Assembly: GCA_024707205.1 (NCBI GenBank)
Contig: JANQAD010000001.1
Location: forward strand, 1,763,979-1,827,978
Origin: Demequina sp.
Lineage (GTDB): Bacteria; Actinomycetota; Actinomycetes; Actinomycetales; Demequinaceae
Length of the DNA stretch: 64,000 bases
Direction of reading: 5' to 3'
This document shows positions 29,849 through 39,612 of this stretch, piece after piece. Under the pieces are notes generated by a model. It searched no databases. It saw only the letters and a list, made by a program, of their open reading frames with translations, and was not told the DNA's origin. Made by a program: the position numbers and the translations under genes. The stretch's first letter is position 1. Every line of letters begins with the position of its first letter.

Positions 29849-31050
29849 CCGCCCAAGCCGCCCCAGCGTCGGGCATCGCGCGCGCCCGCAACGCCGACTT
29901 CGTGGTCTTCGGCATGAGCGGCTTCGCGTTCGCCACCTGGATGTCGCGCGTGCCGGACGTCAAGCAGATGCTCTCGCTGACCCCGGGCATGCTTGGCGTG
30001 ATGCTCCTCGCGGTGTCGGTCGGCTCGCTTGTTGGCCTGCCAACGGCCGGGCGCATCGCCCACCGCTGGGGAGCTGCCACGGCCGTCCGGCTCGGCGCGC
30101 TCGTGTCTCTGCCAGGGCTGATGCTCGCCGCGATCGCGGTTCAGTACGGCGACACCATGTACTGGGTGATGCCGGGCCTGTTCCTGCTTGGGCTTGGCGT
30201 TGGCGTGTGGGACGTGGCGCAGAACCTCGAGGGCACCATCATCGAGCAAGGCCTCGGCCGCGCGATCATGCCGTGGTTCCACGCGGCGTTCAGCGGCGGC
30301 ACGGTCGCGGGAGCGCTCATCGGCGCCGGTCTGGTGTGGGCGGGGGTGCCGCTCGTGCCGCACCTCGTGGCCGTTGCGGTGGCCGCAGGGCTCGCGGTGC
30401 TGTGGGCCACGCGCCGGTTCCTGCCCGCATTCGACGAGGGCGGCCACGAGCCCGACGCTGCGGCCGGGTCCGCGGCGCCGGTCAAGCAGCGCTCGGCCTG
30501 GCTTGAGCCGCGCACCTTGCTCATTGGGCTGGTGGTGCTCGCGGCCGCCTTCACGGAGGGCACGGCCAACGACTGGATGGCGGTGGCATTCGTGGACGGG
30601 CACGACGTCTCGAACGCGTTCGGGGTCGTTGCGCTCGCGGTGTTCCTGAGCTTCATGACGGCGGGGCGCATCCTCGGAACCGGGCTGCTGGACCGGTACG
30701 GACGCGTGATGGTGCTGCGGGTCCTCTTTGGCGCCGCGATCGTCGGCTGCCTGCTGGTGGTGTTCGGCAACGTGTGGGTGGCGCTCATGGGATCCGCCGT
30801 GTGGGGGCTCGGCGCGAGCCTCGGCTTCCCCGTTGGCATGTCCGCCGCCGCGGACGACCCTCGCCGCGCCGCCATGCGACTGTCTGTGGTCTCGACCATC
30901 GGGTACACCGCGTTCCTGGCTGGGCCGCCGCTGCTCGGGTTCCTGGGCAACCACGTCGGAGTGCTCGACGCCCTGCTGGTCGTCGGCGTCGTCTCGGTGC
31001 TCGCTCTCGCCGTAGTGCCGGCCACGCGGCCGCTGGAGCCCGACGCGTAA
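29845..31050 (+). CDS. MFS permease
   Basis: A 401-residue major facilitator with about 12 helices. The loop-2 motif GRIAHRWGAATAVRLGA lies near residues 70-86, and a related GRILGTGLLDRYGRVMVLR lies in the second half. The GTG start at 29845 overlaps the kinase stop by 4 bases. It belongs to the Ydez/FucP-like drug and sugar permease group by general appearance; the substrate is not predictable. It is followed by a 178-base gap holding a hairpin element. Confidence 0.88.
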   Translation: MTAQAAPASGIARARNADFVVFGMSGFAFATWMSRVPDVKQMLSLTPGMLGVMLLAVSVGSLVGLPTAGRIAHRWGAATAVRLGALVSLPGLMLAAIAVQYGDTMYWVMPGLFLLGLGVGVWDVAQNLEGTIIEQGLGRAIMPWFHAAFSGGTVAGALIGAGLVWAGVPLVPHLVAVAVAAGLAVLWATRRFLPAFDEGGHEPDAAAGSAAPVKQRSAWLEPRTLLIGLVVLAAAFTEGTANDWMAVAFVDGHDVSNAFGVVALAVFLSFMTAGRILGTGLLDRYGRVMVLRVLFGAAIVGCLLVVFGNVWVALMGSAVWGLGASLGFPVGMSAAADDPRRAAMRLSVVSTIGYTAFLAGPPLLGFLGNHVGVLDALLVVGVVSVLALAVVPATRPLEPDA

Positions 31051-31090
31051 GCCGGCCGCAGCGTCGGGCCGCGCCCCGTCCCGACCTGCT

Positions 31091-31146
31091 GAAATGGGTT
31101 CTGGTGGTCGCGAAATCTGCGCTTGGCGACCACCAGGCCCCATTTC
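31091..31146. repeat. Intergenic hairpin element, copy 2
   Basis: Outer arms GAAATGGG (31091-31098) and CCCATTTC (31139-31146), inner stem CTGGTGGTCGC (31101-31111) pairing with 31126-31136. It is nearly identical to the reverse complement of the copy at 5456-5510. It lies between the MFS gene and etfB. Confidence 0.75.
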
Positions 31147-31228
31147 AGGTCGCCGCGGAAGCGGGACGCAACCGCGAAGCGGCGGGGGCACGGGAAGTAG
31201 CCAACCCGGGCCCCGCTAGGCTTTTCCC

Positions 31229-32014
31229 ATGCGCGTCCTCGTCACCGTCAAGTTCACGCCCGACCTCCAATCCCACCGCTCGTTCACCGACGGCGCGGTC
31301 ACGCGCACCGCCGACGACGGCTCCATGAACGAGCTCGATGAGAACGCGGTCGAGGCCGCGCTCCAACTGGTCGAGGCCGCCGGTGAGGGCGAGGTCATCG
31401 CGCTCACCGTTGGTGGGCCCGACGCTGTGGCCGCCGTGCGCAAGGCGCTTCAGTTGGGCGTGGGGCGGGCCATTCACGTTTCGGACCCGGCCATCGCGGG
31501 CTCCGACGTGTTCGGCACCGCGCGGGTGCTCGCCGCCGCGATCCGGACGGTGCACGAGGACACGCCGTTGGACCTGGTAATCACGGGCATGGCCGCGCTC
31601 GACGGGCTTACCTCGATGCTGCCGACCGCGCTCGCGGTGGAGCTGGACTGGGCGCAGCTGACGCTCGCTTCCACGCTCACGGTGAGCGACGGCGTGGCGA
31701 CCATCGAGCGCCACCTGCCCGATGCGCACGAGACGGTTCAGGCGCCGCTTCCGGCCGTCGTGTCCGTGACCGACGAGGCCAACAAGCCCCGCTACCCCAA
31801 CTTCAAGATGATCATGGCCGCGCGCACCGCAGTCATTCCCCAGTGGTCTCTTGAGGACATCGGCGTGGTGCCGTCCACGGTGGGCGCGGGCGCGGCGCGC
31901 GTGAGCGTGGTCGAGGCGGCGCCGCGAGAGCCGCGCACGCCGGTCATCGTCACTGACACGGGGGAGGGCGGCCGCCAACTTGCCGACTTCCTGCTCGAGA
32001 GGGGGCTCGCATGA
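31229..32014 (+). CDS. etfB: Electron transfer flavoprotein beta subunit
   Basis: EtfB binds AMP and, with EtfA, carries electrons from acyl-CoA and related dehydrogenases toward the respiratory chain. The protein is 261 residues and starts MRVLVTVKFTPD. It has the adenine-nucleotide fold (VEAALQLVEAAGEGEVIALTVGG), the family stretch LVITGMAALDGLTSMLP, and the signature VTDEANKPRYPNFKMIMAA. The stop overlaps the etfA start by 4 bases (ATGA). No clear ribosome site lies upstream, so the message may be leaderless. Confidence 0.95.
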   Translation: MRVLVTVKFTPDLQSHRSFTDGAVTRTADDGSMNELDENAVEAALQLVEAAGEGEVIALTVGGPDAVAAVRKALQLGVGRAIHVSDPAIAGSDVFGTARVLAAAIRTVHEDTPLDLVITGMAALDGLTSMLPTALAVELDWAQLTLASTLTVSDGVATIERHLPDAHETVQAPLPAVVSVTDEANKPRYPNFKMIMAARTAVIPQWSLEDIGVVPSTVGAGAARVSVVEAAPREPRTPVIVTDTGEGGRQLADFLLERGLA

Positions 32015-32972
32015 GCGACGTGGGGCAGAACACTGTTGCGGTGCTCGCGGAGCGGCATGGCGAGCACGTGTCGCAGCCGACGCTCGAGGCGCTCACGCTG
32101 GCGGACACGCTCGGCACGCCGGTCGCGGTGTGGCTTGGCGGGGCGCCGTCGAAGAGGCGGTGCAGCAACTGGGCGACTACGGCGCGGTGCAGGTGCGCGT
32201 GATCGATGCCGACGTGCGCGTTCCCTCGGTTGCGGCCGCGGCGCTCGCGGCCGCCGGGCATGACGCCGAGGTGTTCATCGTCGTCTCGACGTTCGTCAAC
32301 AAGGAGATCGTGACCCGGCTGGCGCTCGCGACGGGGGCGGGCGTGGTCGTGGACGCGGCCGGCGCCGAGGTCGTGGACGGTCGCGTGGAGACTACCCAGA
32401 CAGTCTTCGCGGCCACGTGGAACGTGCGCTCGCGGATCAACAGGGAGCTCGCCATCGTCGCCGTGCGGCCCAACACGACCAACGCGGTCCTCATCGAAGA
32501 CGCCGCGCTGCCGGCCGTCGTGGACGTTCCCTTCGAGCCTCCGACGGCGCGCGAGACGGTGGTGCACGTCGAGGCCGTGGAGGAAGAGGAGGGCGTGCCT
32601 CTGGCCGAGGCGCCCGTGGTGGTTTCCGGCGGACGTGGAACGGGAGGCGACTACACGCTCATCCGCGAGTTCGCCGAACTGCTCGGCGGCGCCGTTGGAG
32701 CCTCGCGTGACGCGACGGACGAAGGCTGGATCAGCCACGAACACATGGTGGGCCAGACCGGCACAACGGTGACCCCGGCGCTCTACGTCGCCGCTGGTAT
32801 CTCAGGGGCGGTGCACCACCGCGGGGGCATGCAGGCGTCGGGGACCATCGTCGCCGTGAACCTGGACCCGGACGCGCCGATCTTCGAGATCAGCGACTTT
32901 GGGGTTGTGGGGTCGCTGTTCGACGTGATACCCGACGCGATCGCGCGCATCCGCGAGGTGCGAGGGGCGTAA
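32011..32972 (+). CDS. etfA: Electron transfer flavoprotein alpha subunit, frameshifted
   Basis: The repaired protein is 320 residues. The N-terminal domain is followed by the FAD-binding domain, with SGGRGTGGDYTLIREFAELLGGAVGASRDATDEGWISHEHMVGQTGTTVTPALYVAAGISGAVHHRGGMQASGTIVAVNLDPDAPIFEISDFGVVG matched by segments: GGRGTG, the R-A-D-GW triad region, QTGTTV, AAGISGA and ISDFGVVGD-like. The frame breaks in a run of four G (32140-32143); a fifth G joins VWLGG to GAVEEAVQQLGDYGAVQV. It overlaps etfB and forms a heterodimer with it. Confidence 0.93.
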
Positions 32973-32973
32973 G

Positions 32974-32989
32974 TACGGCAGGAGCCGTA
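32974..32989 (+). terminator. Short hairpin after etfA
   Basis: TACGGC and GCCGTA around AGGA, 1 base after the etfA stop. It is weak (6 bp) and lacks a T-run; possible terminator. Confidence 0.3.
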
Positions 32990-33085
32990 GGCAACCCGCG
33001 TCCCCAGGCGAGGTAGCGTCGGGCCTTTTCCACAGATTTGCCCTGGTATATCCGCTATGTCAGTGGTCGATGCTTGACTTGACGC

Positions 33086-34450
33086 ATGCAGATTTCCACG
33101 GACGCGTTGATCGAGCACGCGACGAGTGTCGCCGCGCTCAACGGCGTGGATCCGGGTTCCTTGAGCGGCGATCAGGCCTCCGATCGGCTGTCCGCGCTCG
33201 CGCGCGTGAGGACGGCCACTGAGGCCGTGATGGCGACGTTGGCGCGCCGGCTTGAGGAGCTGTCGACCGTCGACGTGGGGCGCGATCGCTATGCCCGCGC
33301 CCAAGGATTCGCGGGCGCGCCAACCTTGGTGGCGCAGAAGGGCCAGATGTCCACGGGCGAGGCCGGCCGGCTCCTTTCGCTCGGCCGGGCAATGGCCGAC
33401 GCTGATGCCGGGTTGGGCGAGAACGTCCTGGTGGTTGGTGGCGCGGGTGGCAGCTACGACGACTCCGACGTGCTGTTCGAGACCATGTCGCGGGCGGTCG
33501 CGGCTGGGGTGCTCGCGTGCGAGAAGGCCACCATGATTCGGGGATTGTTGGAGACGTTGACCGAGCCCACCGTGGCGTTGGAGCAGTCACTGGTGCGGGT
33601 GGGCATCCGGTTGGAGCCGAAGGAGCTAGCGCGCCGCTGCGATCGGGAGCTTGCTCGAGATCATGAGGCGCTGCGGGCGCGCGATCGCCGTCAGAAGAAG
33701 CAGCGCAGGGTGGCGTTCTTCCGCGATGACGACGGCATGATCGGGATGCGAGGCCGGTTCGACGTCACCACGGGCATCCCTTTGGTCAGTGCCATCGACG
33801 GGGAGGTGCGTCGGCAGATGATTGCCGAACGGGAGTTCCCTGAGGATCAGCGCCGAACCGAGGGACAGATTCGTGCGGACGTGTTCGCGGCGATCGCGAA
33901 CCATGCGATGGGGTGCACCGACGAGGCATCCGGCACCAAGACCGTGATGGTGGTGCAGGTGGACCAAGACGCGCTTTAAGCTGGGGTGGGAGCCGCGACG
34001 TGCCAGTCGTGGTCCGGCCCCATCAGCCTCGAGGCCCTGCGGCTGTTCGCGGTGGACATCGCGATCATGCCCGCGGTGATGGGTGGGGCGTCGCTCGCAC
34101 TTGATCTGGGGCGCGCGAACAGGTGTTTCACCCCGGCGCAGCGCCTCGCGATCGCGCTGCGCGACAAGGGATGCGCCAAGTGCGGCGTTCCGGTGAACTG
34201 GTGCGACGTGCACCACATCGTCTTCTGGTCCATGGGAGGCGAGTCGAACATCGACAACGGAGTGATGCTGTGCGTGGGCTGCCACCACCGCCTCCACGAG
34301 TACGGCTGGGAGATCGCCGTGGTCGACGGGCACGTCTGGTTCCTGCCGCCCGTGGGCGCCTACCTCGCCCGGGAGTGGATCCCTGCCGTCGCCACTCCCC
34401 ACGATGCCAGCCCACCCTTTAGCCCCCGCCCCGTACCCGCCTCCGTCTGA
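33086..34450 (+). pseudogene. DUF222/HNH endonuclease-like protein (13E12 type), interrupted by an in-frame stop
   Basis: An actinobacterial 13E12-repeat type protein. The first 297 codons hold DUF222 (VRTATEAVMATLARRLEELSTVD, RFDVTTGIPLVSAIDGEV). A TAA at 33977-33979 interrupts the frame, and the same frame continues with VGAATCQSWSGPISLEALRLFAVDIAIMPAVMGG, the expected next part of the family. A C-terminal HNH domain follows (CAKCGVPVNWCDVHHIV...LCVGCHHRLHE). Unlike the other breaks in this window, this one is a substitution-type stop, not an indel. It is either a pseudogene or a base error. Members are often multicopy and mobile-like; their function is uncertain. Confidence 0.88.
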
Positions 34451-34456
34451 GGCGGG
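34436..34456 (+). terminator. Hairpin overlapping the end of the HNH gene
   Basis: CCCGCCTC (34436-34443) pairs with GAGGCGGG (34449-34456) around CGTCT, spanning the stop codon. It could terminate transcription before the nuclease gene. The rest of the 188-base gap shows only a ribosome site at its right end. Confidence 0.45.
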
Positions 34457-34638
34457 GCGCTGGCGTGCGCCAGTTGCGGCGCACAGTGGGGGAGCAGCGC
34501 GCAGAGTTCGCCCGGCGGCAAGCGAATCGTCACCCGAGGTTCACCCGCTCGGCGAGCGCATTCGGCGCGAGTCGCATATGGTCGAAGTAGGACAAATTGG
34601 ACTATGTCCTCATCGCCGTACGGACCAAAGGAGTTCCC

Positions 34639-37600
34639 ATGCGCGCCCACTGGAGCATCTCGCAACGAGCCCTCGCAGGGCTGTCCGCCCTACTGCTGGC
34701 CGCAATCGGCGGCGTCATCGCCGTGGCCGCGCCCGCACGGGCGGCGGCCTCGAGCCTGTTCTTCTCCGAGTACATCGAGGGCTCCTCGAACAACAAGGCG
34801 CTCGAGATCTACAACGGCACCGGCGCCGACGTGAGCCTCAGTGGCTACAGCGTGGCCCAGTACTTCAACGGCAGCGCCACCGCAGGCCTCACGATCCCGC
34901 TCAGCGGCACCCTCGCCGCGGGGGACGTCTACGTCATCGCGCACTCGAGCGCCGACCCCGCGATCCTTGCCCAGGCGGACCTGACGAACGGCTCGGGCTT
35001 CTTCAACGGCGACGATGCGATCGCGCTGGTGGGGCCAAGCGGCACCGTTGACGTGATCGGCCAGATCGGCGTGGACCCCGGCACGGAATGGGGGACCGGC
35101 CTCACCTCGACGGCCGACAACACCCTGCGCCGACTGCCCACCGTGTGCTCAGGGCGGGCCGACGGCACCACCGCCTTCGACCCCGCAGCCGAGTGGGAGG
35201 GGCTCGCCACCAACACCTTTGACGGGCTGGGCGCCCACACTGCTACCTGCGGAGGTGAGCCGAGCGACACCGCCCCCAGCGTCGTCGCCACGTCTCCCGC
35301 GAACGGCGCCACCGGCGTCGACGCCGGTGCCCAGATCACGGTGACGTTCAGCGAGGAGGTGACCGTAGCGTCGGGCGGCATTGGCCTCGCGTGCGCCGGA
35401 AGCACGGTGGCGGCGACGCTCGCCGGCGGCCCCACGACCTACACGCTGACGCCCGACGCGCCACTGCCCGCTGGTGTCACCTGCACGGTGACGATCGCCG
35501 CGAGCGCCGTGAGCGACGTGGACGAGATTGACCCGCCCGACAACCTCGCGGCGGACTTCGCGAGTTCGTTCACGGTGGCGGGCGTGGCGCCCGTGACGCC
35601 GATTAGCGCGGTCCAAGGCTCGGGCGAGACTTCGCCTCTCGCGGGCCAGACGGTGACGATCGAGGGCGTGGTCGTTGGGGACTTCGAGGGCCCAAGCCCC
35701 GCGCTGCGTGGGTTCTACGTGCAGTCTCAAGACGCAGATGCGGACGCCGATCCCGCGACGAGCGAGGGCGTGTTCGTGTTCAACGGGAACGCCGATTCGG
35801 TGAGCCTTGGCGATGAGGTGCGCGTCAGTGGCGCGGTGAGCGAGTTCCAGGGACAGACGCAGCTCACGGCCTCTGGGCCGGTGCAGGTTCTGTCCTCGGG
35901 CAACACCGTGACGCCCGCGGAGGTGGCGCTGCCGGTGGCCTCGGCCACGGCTCTCGAGGCAACGGAGGGGATGCTCGTGCACTTTGCGCAACGCCTCTAC
36001 GTCACCGAGTACTTCCAGTTGGCGAGGTTTGGCGAGGTGGTGCTCTCCGGTGGCGGTCGTCTGGACCAGCCCACCGCCGTCGCCGAGCCGGGAGCGGCGG
36101 CGAGCGCCGTGCAGGCGGCCAACGACCTGAACCGCATCAAGATCGATGACGCGACGCAGGCGCAGAACGCGGCGACCATCCTGTTCGCCCGCGGCGGCAA
36201 CCCCCTCAGCGCCGCCAACCCGCTCCGGGGAGGTGACTACACCGATGGGCTCACCGGCGTGATGACCTACACGTGGGGTGGGGCGAGCGCATCCCCCAAC
36301 TCGTATCGCGTGCGGCCCGTTGGCGACCTCAGCGACTCGGGGCTCGTGCCGGGCGGCACGGTGCCGATCTTCGACGCGGCCTCGCCCCGGCCGTCGGCCC
36401 CCGAGAGCGTTGGTGGCACCCTCAAGGTGGCGAGCTTCAACGTGCTCAACTACTTCCTCACGCTCGACGTCTCCGGCAACGTGTGCGGTCCCGTTGGGTA
36501 CGAGCAGGAGTGCCGCGGTGCCAACAGCGCCCAGGAGTTTGAGCGTCAGCGCACCAAGCTGCTGAGCGCACTAGACGCGCTCAACGCCGACGTCGTGGGC
36601 CTCATGGAACTCGAGAACACGCCCGGCGTGGACGCGGCCGCGGACCTCGCGGCGGGCCTCAACGCCCTCCAGGGAACCGACGTGTGGCACGCGATCGACA
36701 CCGGGGTACAGGGAACTGACGTGATTCGCGTCGGAGCCATCTACCGGAGCGACAAGGTGACGCCCGCGGGCGCCTTCACGATCCTCGACTCGAGCGTGGA
36801 CCCGCGCTTCGACGACACCCTCAACCGGCCGACGCTCGCGCAGAGCTTCACGGAGACGGCGACCGGAGAGGACCTCACGCTCGTCATGAATCACCTCAAG
36901 TCCAAGGGCTCGTGCCCCGCGGCGGGAACGGATCCCGCCAACGAGGACCACGGTGACGGCGCCGGATGCTGGAACGCGGCCAGGGCGAGCGCCGCCAGCG
37001 CCATCGTCGACTGGATCGCCGCCGGCCACGCCGGCAACGGGGACCAGGACGTGGTGCTCATGGGAGACATGAACTCCTACGCCAAGGAGGACCCGATCGA
37101 CGTCTTCGCGGGCGCCGGTTTCACCGACCTCAGCGCGGGCGGCTACTCGTACGTCTTCGACGGCCAATGGGGCTACCTCGACTACGCGCTCGTCTCGCCG
37201 AGCCTGCTGGCCCAGGTCAGCGGCATCACCGAGTTCCACATCAACTCGGACGAGGTTCCGGCGCTGGACTACAACACGGAGTTCAAGTCGGCGGCGCAGA
37301 TCGACGACCTCTACGCACCGGATATGTATCGCACCTCCGATCACGACCCCGTGCTCCTCGGCGTAGCGCTGCAGGGCGAGCCGAGCCCCGTCTGCTCGGT
37401 GGACTACGACGCGTACAGCCTGCTGCGCCCAACCGCCGCCAGCAAGAAGCACCCGGCCACGCCGGGCGCATTCGTGGCGACCGTGCGCGTGACGAACCTG
37501 ACCGACCAGAAGCTCACCTCGTGGAAGCTCGAGTGGAGCTACGCAAATGGCGAGAAGGCCCTTGTCGCGCTTCCCGGCATCGTCTCCCAGCGTGGCGCCG

Positions 37601-37743
37601 ACGTGACTCTCAAGAACCTGCCATTCGCCGGCACGATCAAGCCGGGCAAGGACACGACCGTTGGACTGCTCGGCACCTATCCAACGTCGCTCGGCGAGCC
37701 CACCGAGTTCCGGCTCAATGGAGAACCGTGCGTGGTGGAGTGA
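34639..37743 (+). CDS. Secreted ExeM/NucH-type nuclease with lamin-tail domain and CBM2-like C-terminus
   Basis: A 1034-residue exported protein, probably an extracellular DNase for nutrient or biofilm DNA. A signal peptide (about 1-36, ...APARA) is followed by a lamin-tail domain (about 38-195), a Big_5-type Ig domain (about 213-315), an OB-fold region (about 320-580) and an endonuclease/exonuclease/phosphatase domain (about 600-915). The last has VASFNVLNYF, MELEN, MNHLKSKGSC, MGDMNSY and the terminal SDHDPV. The C-terminal 100 or so residues look like CBM2 (VATVRVTNLTDQKLTSWKLEWSY ... FRLNGEPC) but lack the cellulose-binding tryptophans. AAAGGAG lies before the ATG at 34639. Confidence 0.92.
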   Translation: MRAHWSISQRALAGLSALLLAAIGGVIAVAAPARAAASSLFFSEYIEGSSNNKALEIYNGTGADVSLSGYSVAQYFNGSATAGLTIPLSGTLAAGDVYVIAHSSADPAILAQADLTNGSGFFNGDDAIALVGPSGTVDVIGQIGVDPGTEWGTGLTSTADNTLRRLPTVCSGRADGTTAFDPAAEWEGLATNTFDGLGAHTATCGGEPSDTAPSVVATSPANGATGVDAGAQITVTFSEEVTVASGGIGLACAGSTVAATLAGGPTTYTLTPDAPLPAGVTCTVTIAASAVSDVDEIDPPDNLAADFASSFTVAGVAPVTPISAVQGSGETSPLAGQTVTIEGVVVGDFEGPSPALRGFYVQSQDADADADPATSEGVFVFNGNADSVSLGDEVRVSGAVSEFQGQTQLTASGPVQVLSSGNTVTPAEVALPVASATALEATEGMLVHFAQRLYVTEYFQLARFGEVVLSGGGRLDQPTAVAEPGAAASAVQAANDLNRIKIDDATQAQNAATILFARGGNPLSAANPLRGGDYTDGLTGVMTYTWGGASASPNSYRVRPVGDLSDSGLVPGGTVPIFDAASPRPSAPESVGGTLKVASFNVLNYFLTLDVSGNVCGPVGYEQECRGANSAQEFERQRTKLLSALDALNADVVGLMELENTPGVDAAADLAAGLNALQGTDVWHAIDTGVQGTDVIRVGAIYRSDKVTPAGAFTILDSSVDPRFDDTLNRPTLAQSFTETATGEDLTLVMNHLKSKGSCPAAGTDPANEDHGDGAGCWNAARASAASAIVDWIAAGHAGNGDQDVVLMGDMNSYAKEDPIDVFAGAGFTDLSAGGYSYVFDGQWGYLDYALVSPSLLAQVSGITEFHINSDEVPALDYNTEFKSAAQIDDLYAPDMYRTSDHDPVLLGVALQGEPSPVCSVDYDAYSLLRPTAASKKHPATPGAFVATVRVTNLTDQKLTSWKLEWSYANGEKALVALPGIVSQRGADVTLKNLPFAGTIKPGKDTTVGLLGTYPTSLGEPTEFRLNGEPCVVE

Positions 37744-37769
37744 GCGCCTCAGCTTCCTAGACTGAGGCC

Positions 37770-38879
37770 GTGACCGCCCGCACAACCCACTACCTCGACC
37801 ACGCCGCGACCACGCCCTTGCGCACAAGCGCGCGCGAGGCATGGGCGAGCGCGAACAGTCAGGTGGGCAACCCGTCGTCCCTCCATGCGGCCGGCAGGCG
37901 GGCGCGCGCGATCGTAGAGGACGCGCGCGAGTCGGTAGCGGCGAGCCTCGGCGCGCACCCAACCGAGGTGGTGTTCACCTCGGGCGCCACCGAGGCGAAC
38001 AACCTGGCAATCCAGGGTTCCGCCGCCGCGGTCATCGTCAGTTCGCCCATCGAGCACCACAGCGCGCTCGACCCCGTGAAGTGGCTCGAGTCCGCGGGCG
38101 TGGCTCGCGTTCACTGGCTCCCCGTGAGGCCCGACGGCGTGGTTGAGATCGGCGACCTGCCGCCCCTTGGTGACGGGGCCGGGCTGGTGAACCTGCACCT
38201 GGTCAATAACGAGACGGGGGTCGCGCAGCCGCTGGCGGAGGCCGTCGAGGCAGCGAGCCGGGCGGGCTATCGCGTCCACACTGACGAGGTGCAGGCCGTC
38301 GCGTACCTGCCGGTGGACTTCGCGGCGAGCGGCGTCACGACCATGGCGGTCAGCGCGCACAAACTGGGCGGCCCGGTGGGAGTGGGTGCGCTGCTGGTGC
38401 GCCGCGATGCGCGGCTCGCGCCTCTCGCGTATGGGGGAGGGCAGCAGCGCTTCCGCTCGGGGACCTTGGACGCGGCAGGGGCGGCGGCGTTTGCCGTCGC
38501 TCTCGCCGAGACGGTCGCGGAGCGGGAGGCCGAGTCGCTGCGACTGCGCGCGCTTCGCGACGGCCTAGCCGCCTGGGTGGCCGGCAACGTGCCGGGCGCG
38601 CAGGTCACGGGCTCAGCTGTGGCGACGAGTCCGCACATCCTGCACATCGTCCTGCCTGGCAGATCGGCGGAATCGATGCTCACCGCGCTGGATCTTGCCG
38701 GGATCGAGGTCTCGTCCGGCTCCGCCTGCACCGCGGGCGTGGTCGATGCCAGCCACGTGCTCCTGGCGATGGGACGCTCCCAAGCCGATGCAGCGTCGGC
38801 CCTGCGCGTGAGCCTTGGCCGCACCACCGTGCCTGAGGACATCGAGGCGCTGAAGCGTGCGCTGCTCGCCCTAGGCTGA
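37770..38879 (+). CDS. Cysteine desulfurase (NifS/IscS-like)
   Basis: PLP enzyme that removes sulfur from cysteine and carries it as a persulfide. The protein is 369 residues. Motifs: YLDHAATTPL, FTSGATEANNLAI, the PLP lysine in SAHKLGGPVGVG, and the active-site Cys in SSGSACTAG. The GTG start at 37770 gives the family N-terminus directly. In many actinobacteria this gene sits beside mnmA and supplies sulfur for tRNA 2-thiolation; here mnmA is two genes downstream. The short form (no long C-terminal extension) and position fit that role, but Fe-S assembly cannot be excluded. Confidence 0.93.
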   Translation: MTARTTHYLDHAATTPLRTSAREAWASANSQVGNPSSLHAAGRRARAIVEDARESVAASLGAHPTEVVFTSGATEANNLAIQGSAAAVIVSSPIEHHSALDPVKWLESAGVARVHWLPVRPDGVVEIGDLPPLGDGAGLVNLHLVNNETGVAQPLAEAVEAASRAGYRVHTDEVQAVAYLPVDFAASGVTTMAVSAHKLGGPVGVGALLVRRDARLAPLAYGGGQQRFRSGTLDAAGAAAFAVALAETVAEREAESLRLRALRDGLAAWVAGNVPGAQVTGSAVATSPHILHIVLPGRSAESMLTALDLAGIEVSSGSACTAGVVDASHVLLAMGRSQADAASALRVSLGRTTVPEDIEALKRALLALG

Positions 38880-38991
38880 CCCGCGTGAGCAGCCGGTTCC
38901 TCACGCATTGCGGCACCGAGCCCACGACTTCGGCGTCGCGCGGAAGATTGCGCGTCTGGTTCGTGTTGGGACGTGCGAGCGGAGGAGAACT

Positions 38992-39573
38992 ATGCGCGTA
39001 ATCGTGGTGGGCGGGTCCGGGGCCATTGGCCGCCAGTTGGTGCCCTTGCTGGTAGCCGCGGGGCACGAGGTGGCCGGCACCACCCGGCGACCGGAGCGGG
39101 TCGCGGAGATCGAGGCGGCTGGGGCAACGGCCATCGTCGCCGACATCTTCGATGAGGGCTTTGGCGCCGCGCTCGCCGGTTTTCGGCCCGACGCGGTGAT
39201 CAACCAGGTCACGGACCTCCCGCAGTCTGCGGCTGAGTTGGCGCTCAAGACCGAGGACCAGATTCGCGTGCGCACCCTGGGGTACGACGCCGTGGTCGCA
39301 GCCGCACGGGCGGCCGGGGCCGTGCGCTACCTGGCTCAGTCGGTGGCGTTTGACCTCGAGGGCGACGCTGGCCGGGCGGTGCTCAGCCTTGAACGCGGGG
39401 CGCTCGAGTATCCGGGAATCGCCATTCGGTACGGCTACTTCTACGGGCCGGGCACCTGGTACGACGGCCCTGCGCCCGAGGGCAAATGGGTGCACATCCG
39501 CCACGCGGCCGCGCGGACCGTGGAGCTGCTCACGGCGGAGCCCGGCATCTACGAGGTGCTCGACCCCGCCTGA
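38992..39573 (+). CDS. Short NAD(P)-binding epimerase-like protein
   Basis: A 193-residue Rossmann protein. The nucleotide-binding motif is VVGGSGAIGRQLV; later segments match NAD-dependent epimerases (QVTDLPQ, YLAQSVAFD, IRYGYFYGPGTWYDG). It is about 100 residues shorter than typical relatives, missing the middle part of the substrate domain, although the frame is continuous and ends in IRHAAARTVELL. The activity is unknown. GGAGGAG lies 4 bases before the ATG at 38992. It lies between the desulfurase and mnmA without an obvious link to sulfur transfer. Confidence 0.8.
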   Translation: MRVIVVGGSGAIGRQLVPLLVAAGHEVAGTTRRPERVAEIEAAGATAIVADIFDEGFGAALAGFRPDAVINQVTDLPQSAAELALKTEDQIRVRTLGYDAVVAAARAAGAVRYLAQSVAFDLEGDAGRAVLSLERGALEYPGIAIRYGYFYGPGTWYDGPAPEGKWVHIRHAAARTVELLTAEPGIYEVLDPA

Positions 39574-39612
39574 CCGTCCGGCCGTAGCCGGATCCCACGT
39601 ACCCTTGATGCC

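Noticed and set aside
33977..33979. Programmed readthrough or recoding at the TAA in the DUF222 gene
   Set aside because: No downstream stem-loop or conserved readthrough context is visible, and the window has many other sequence faults.
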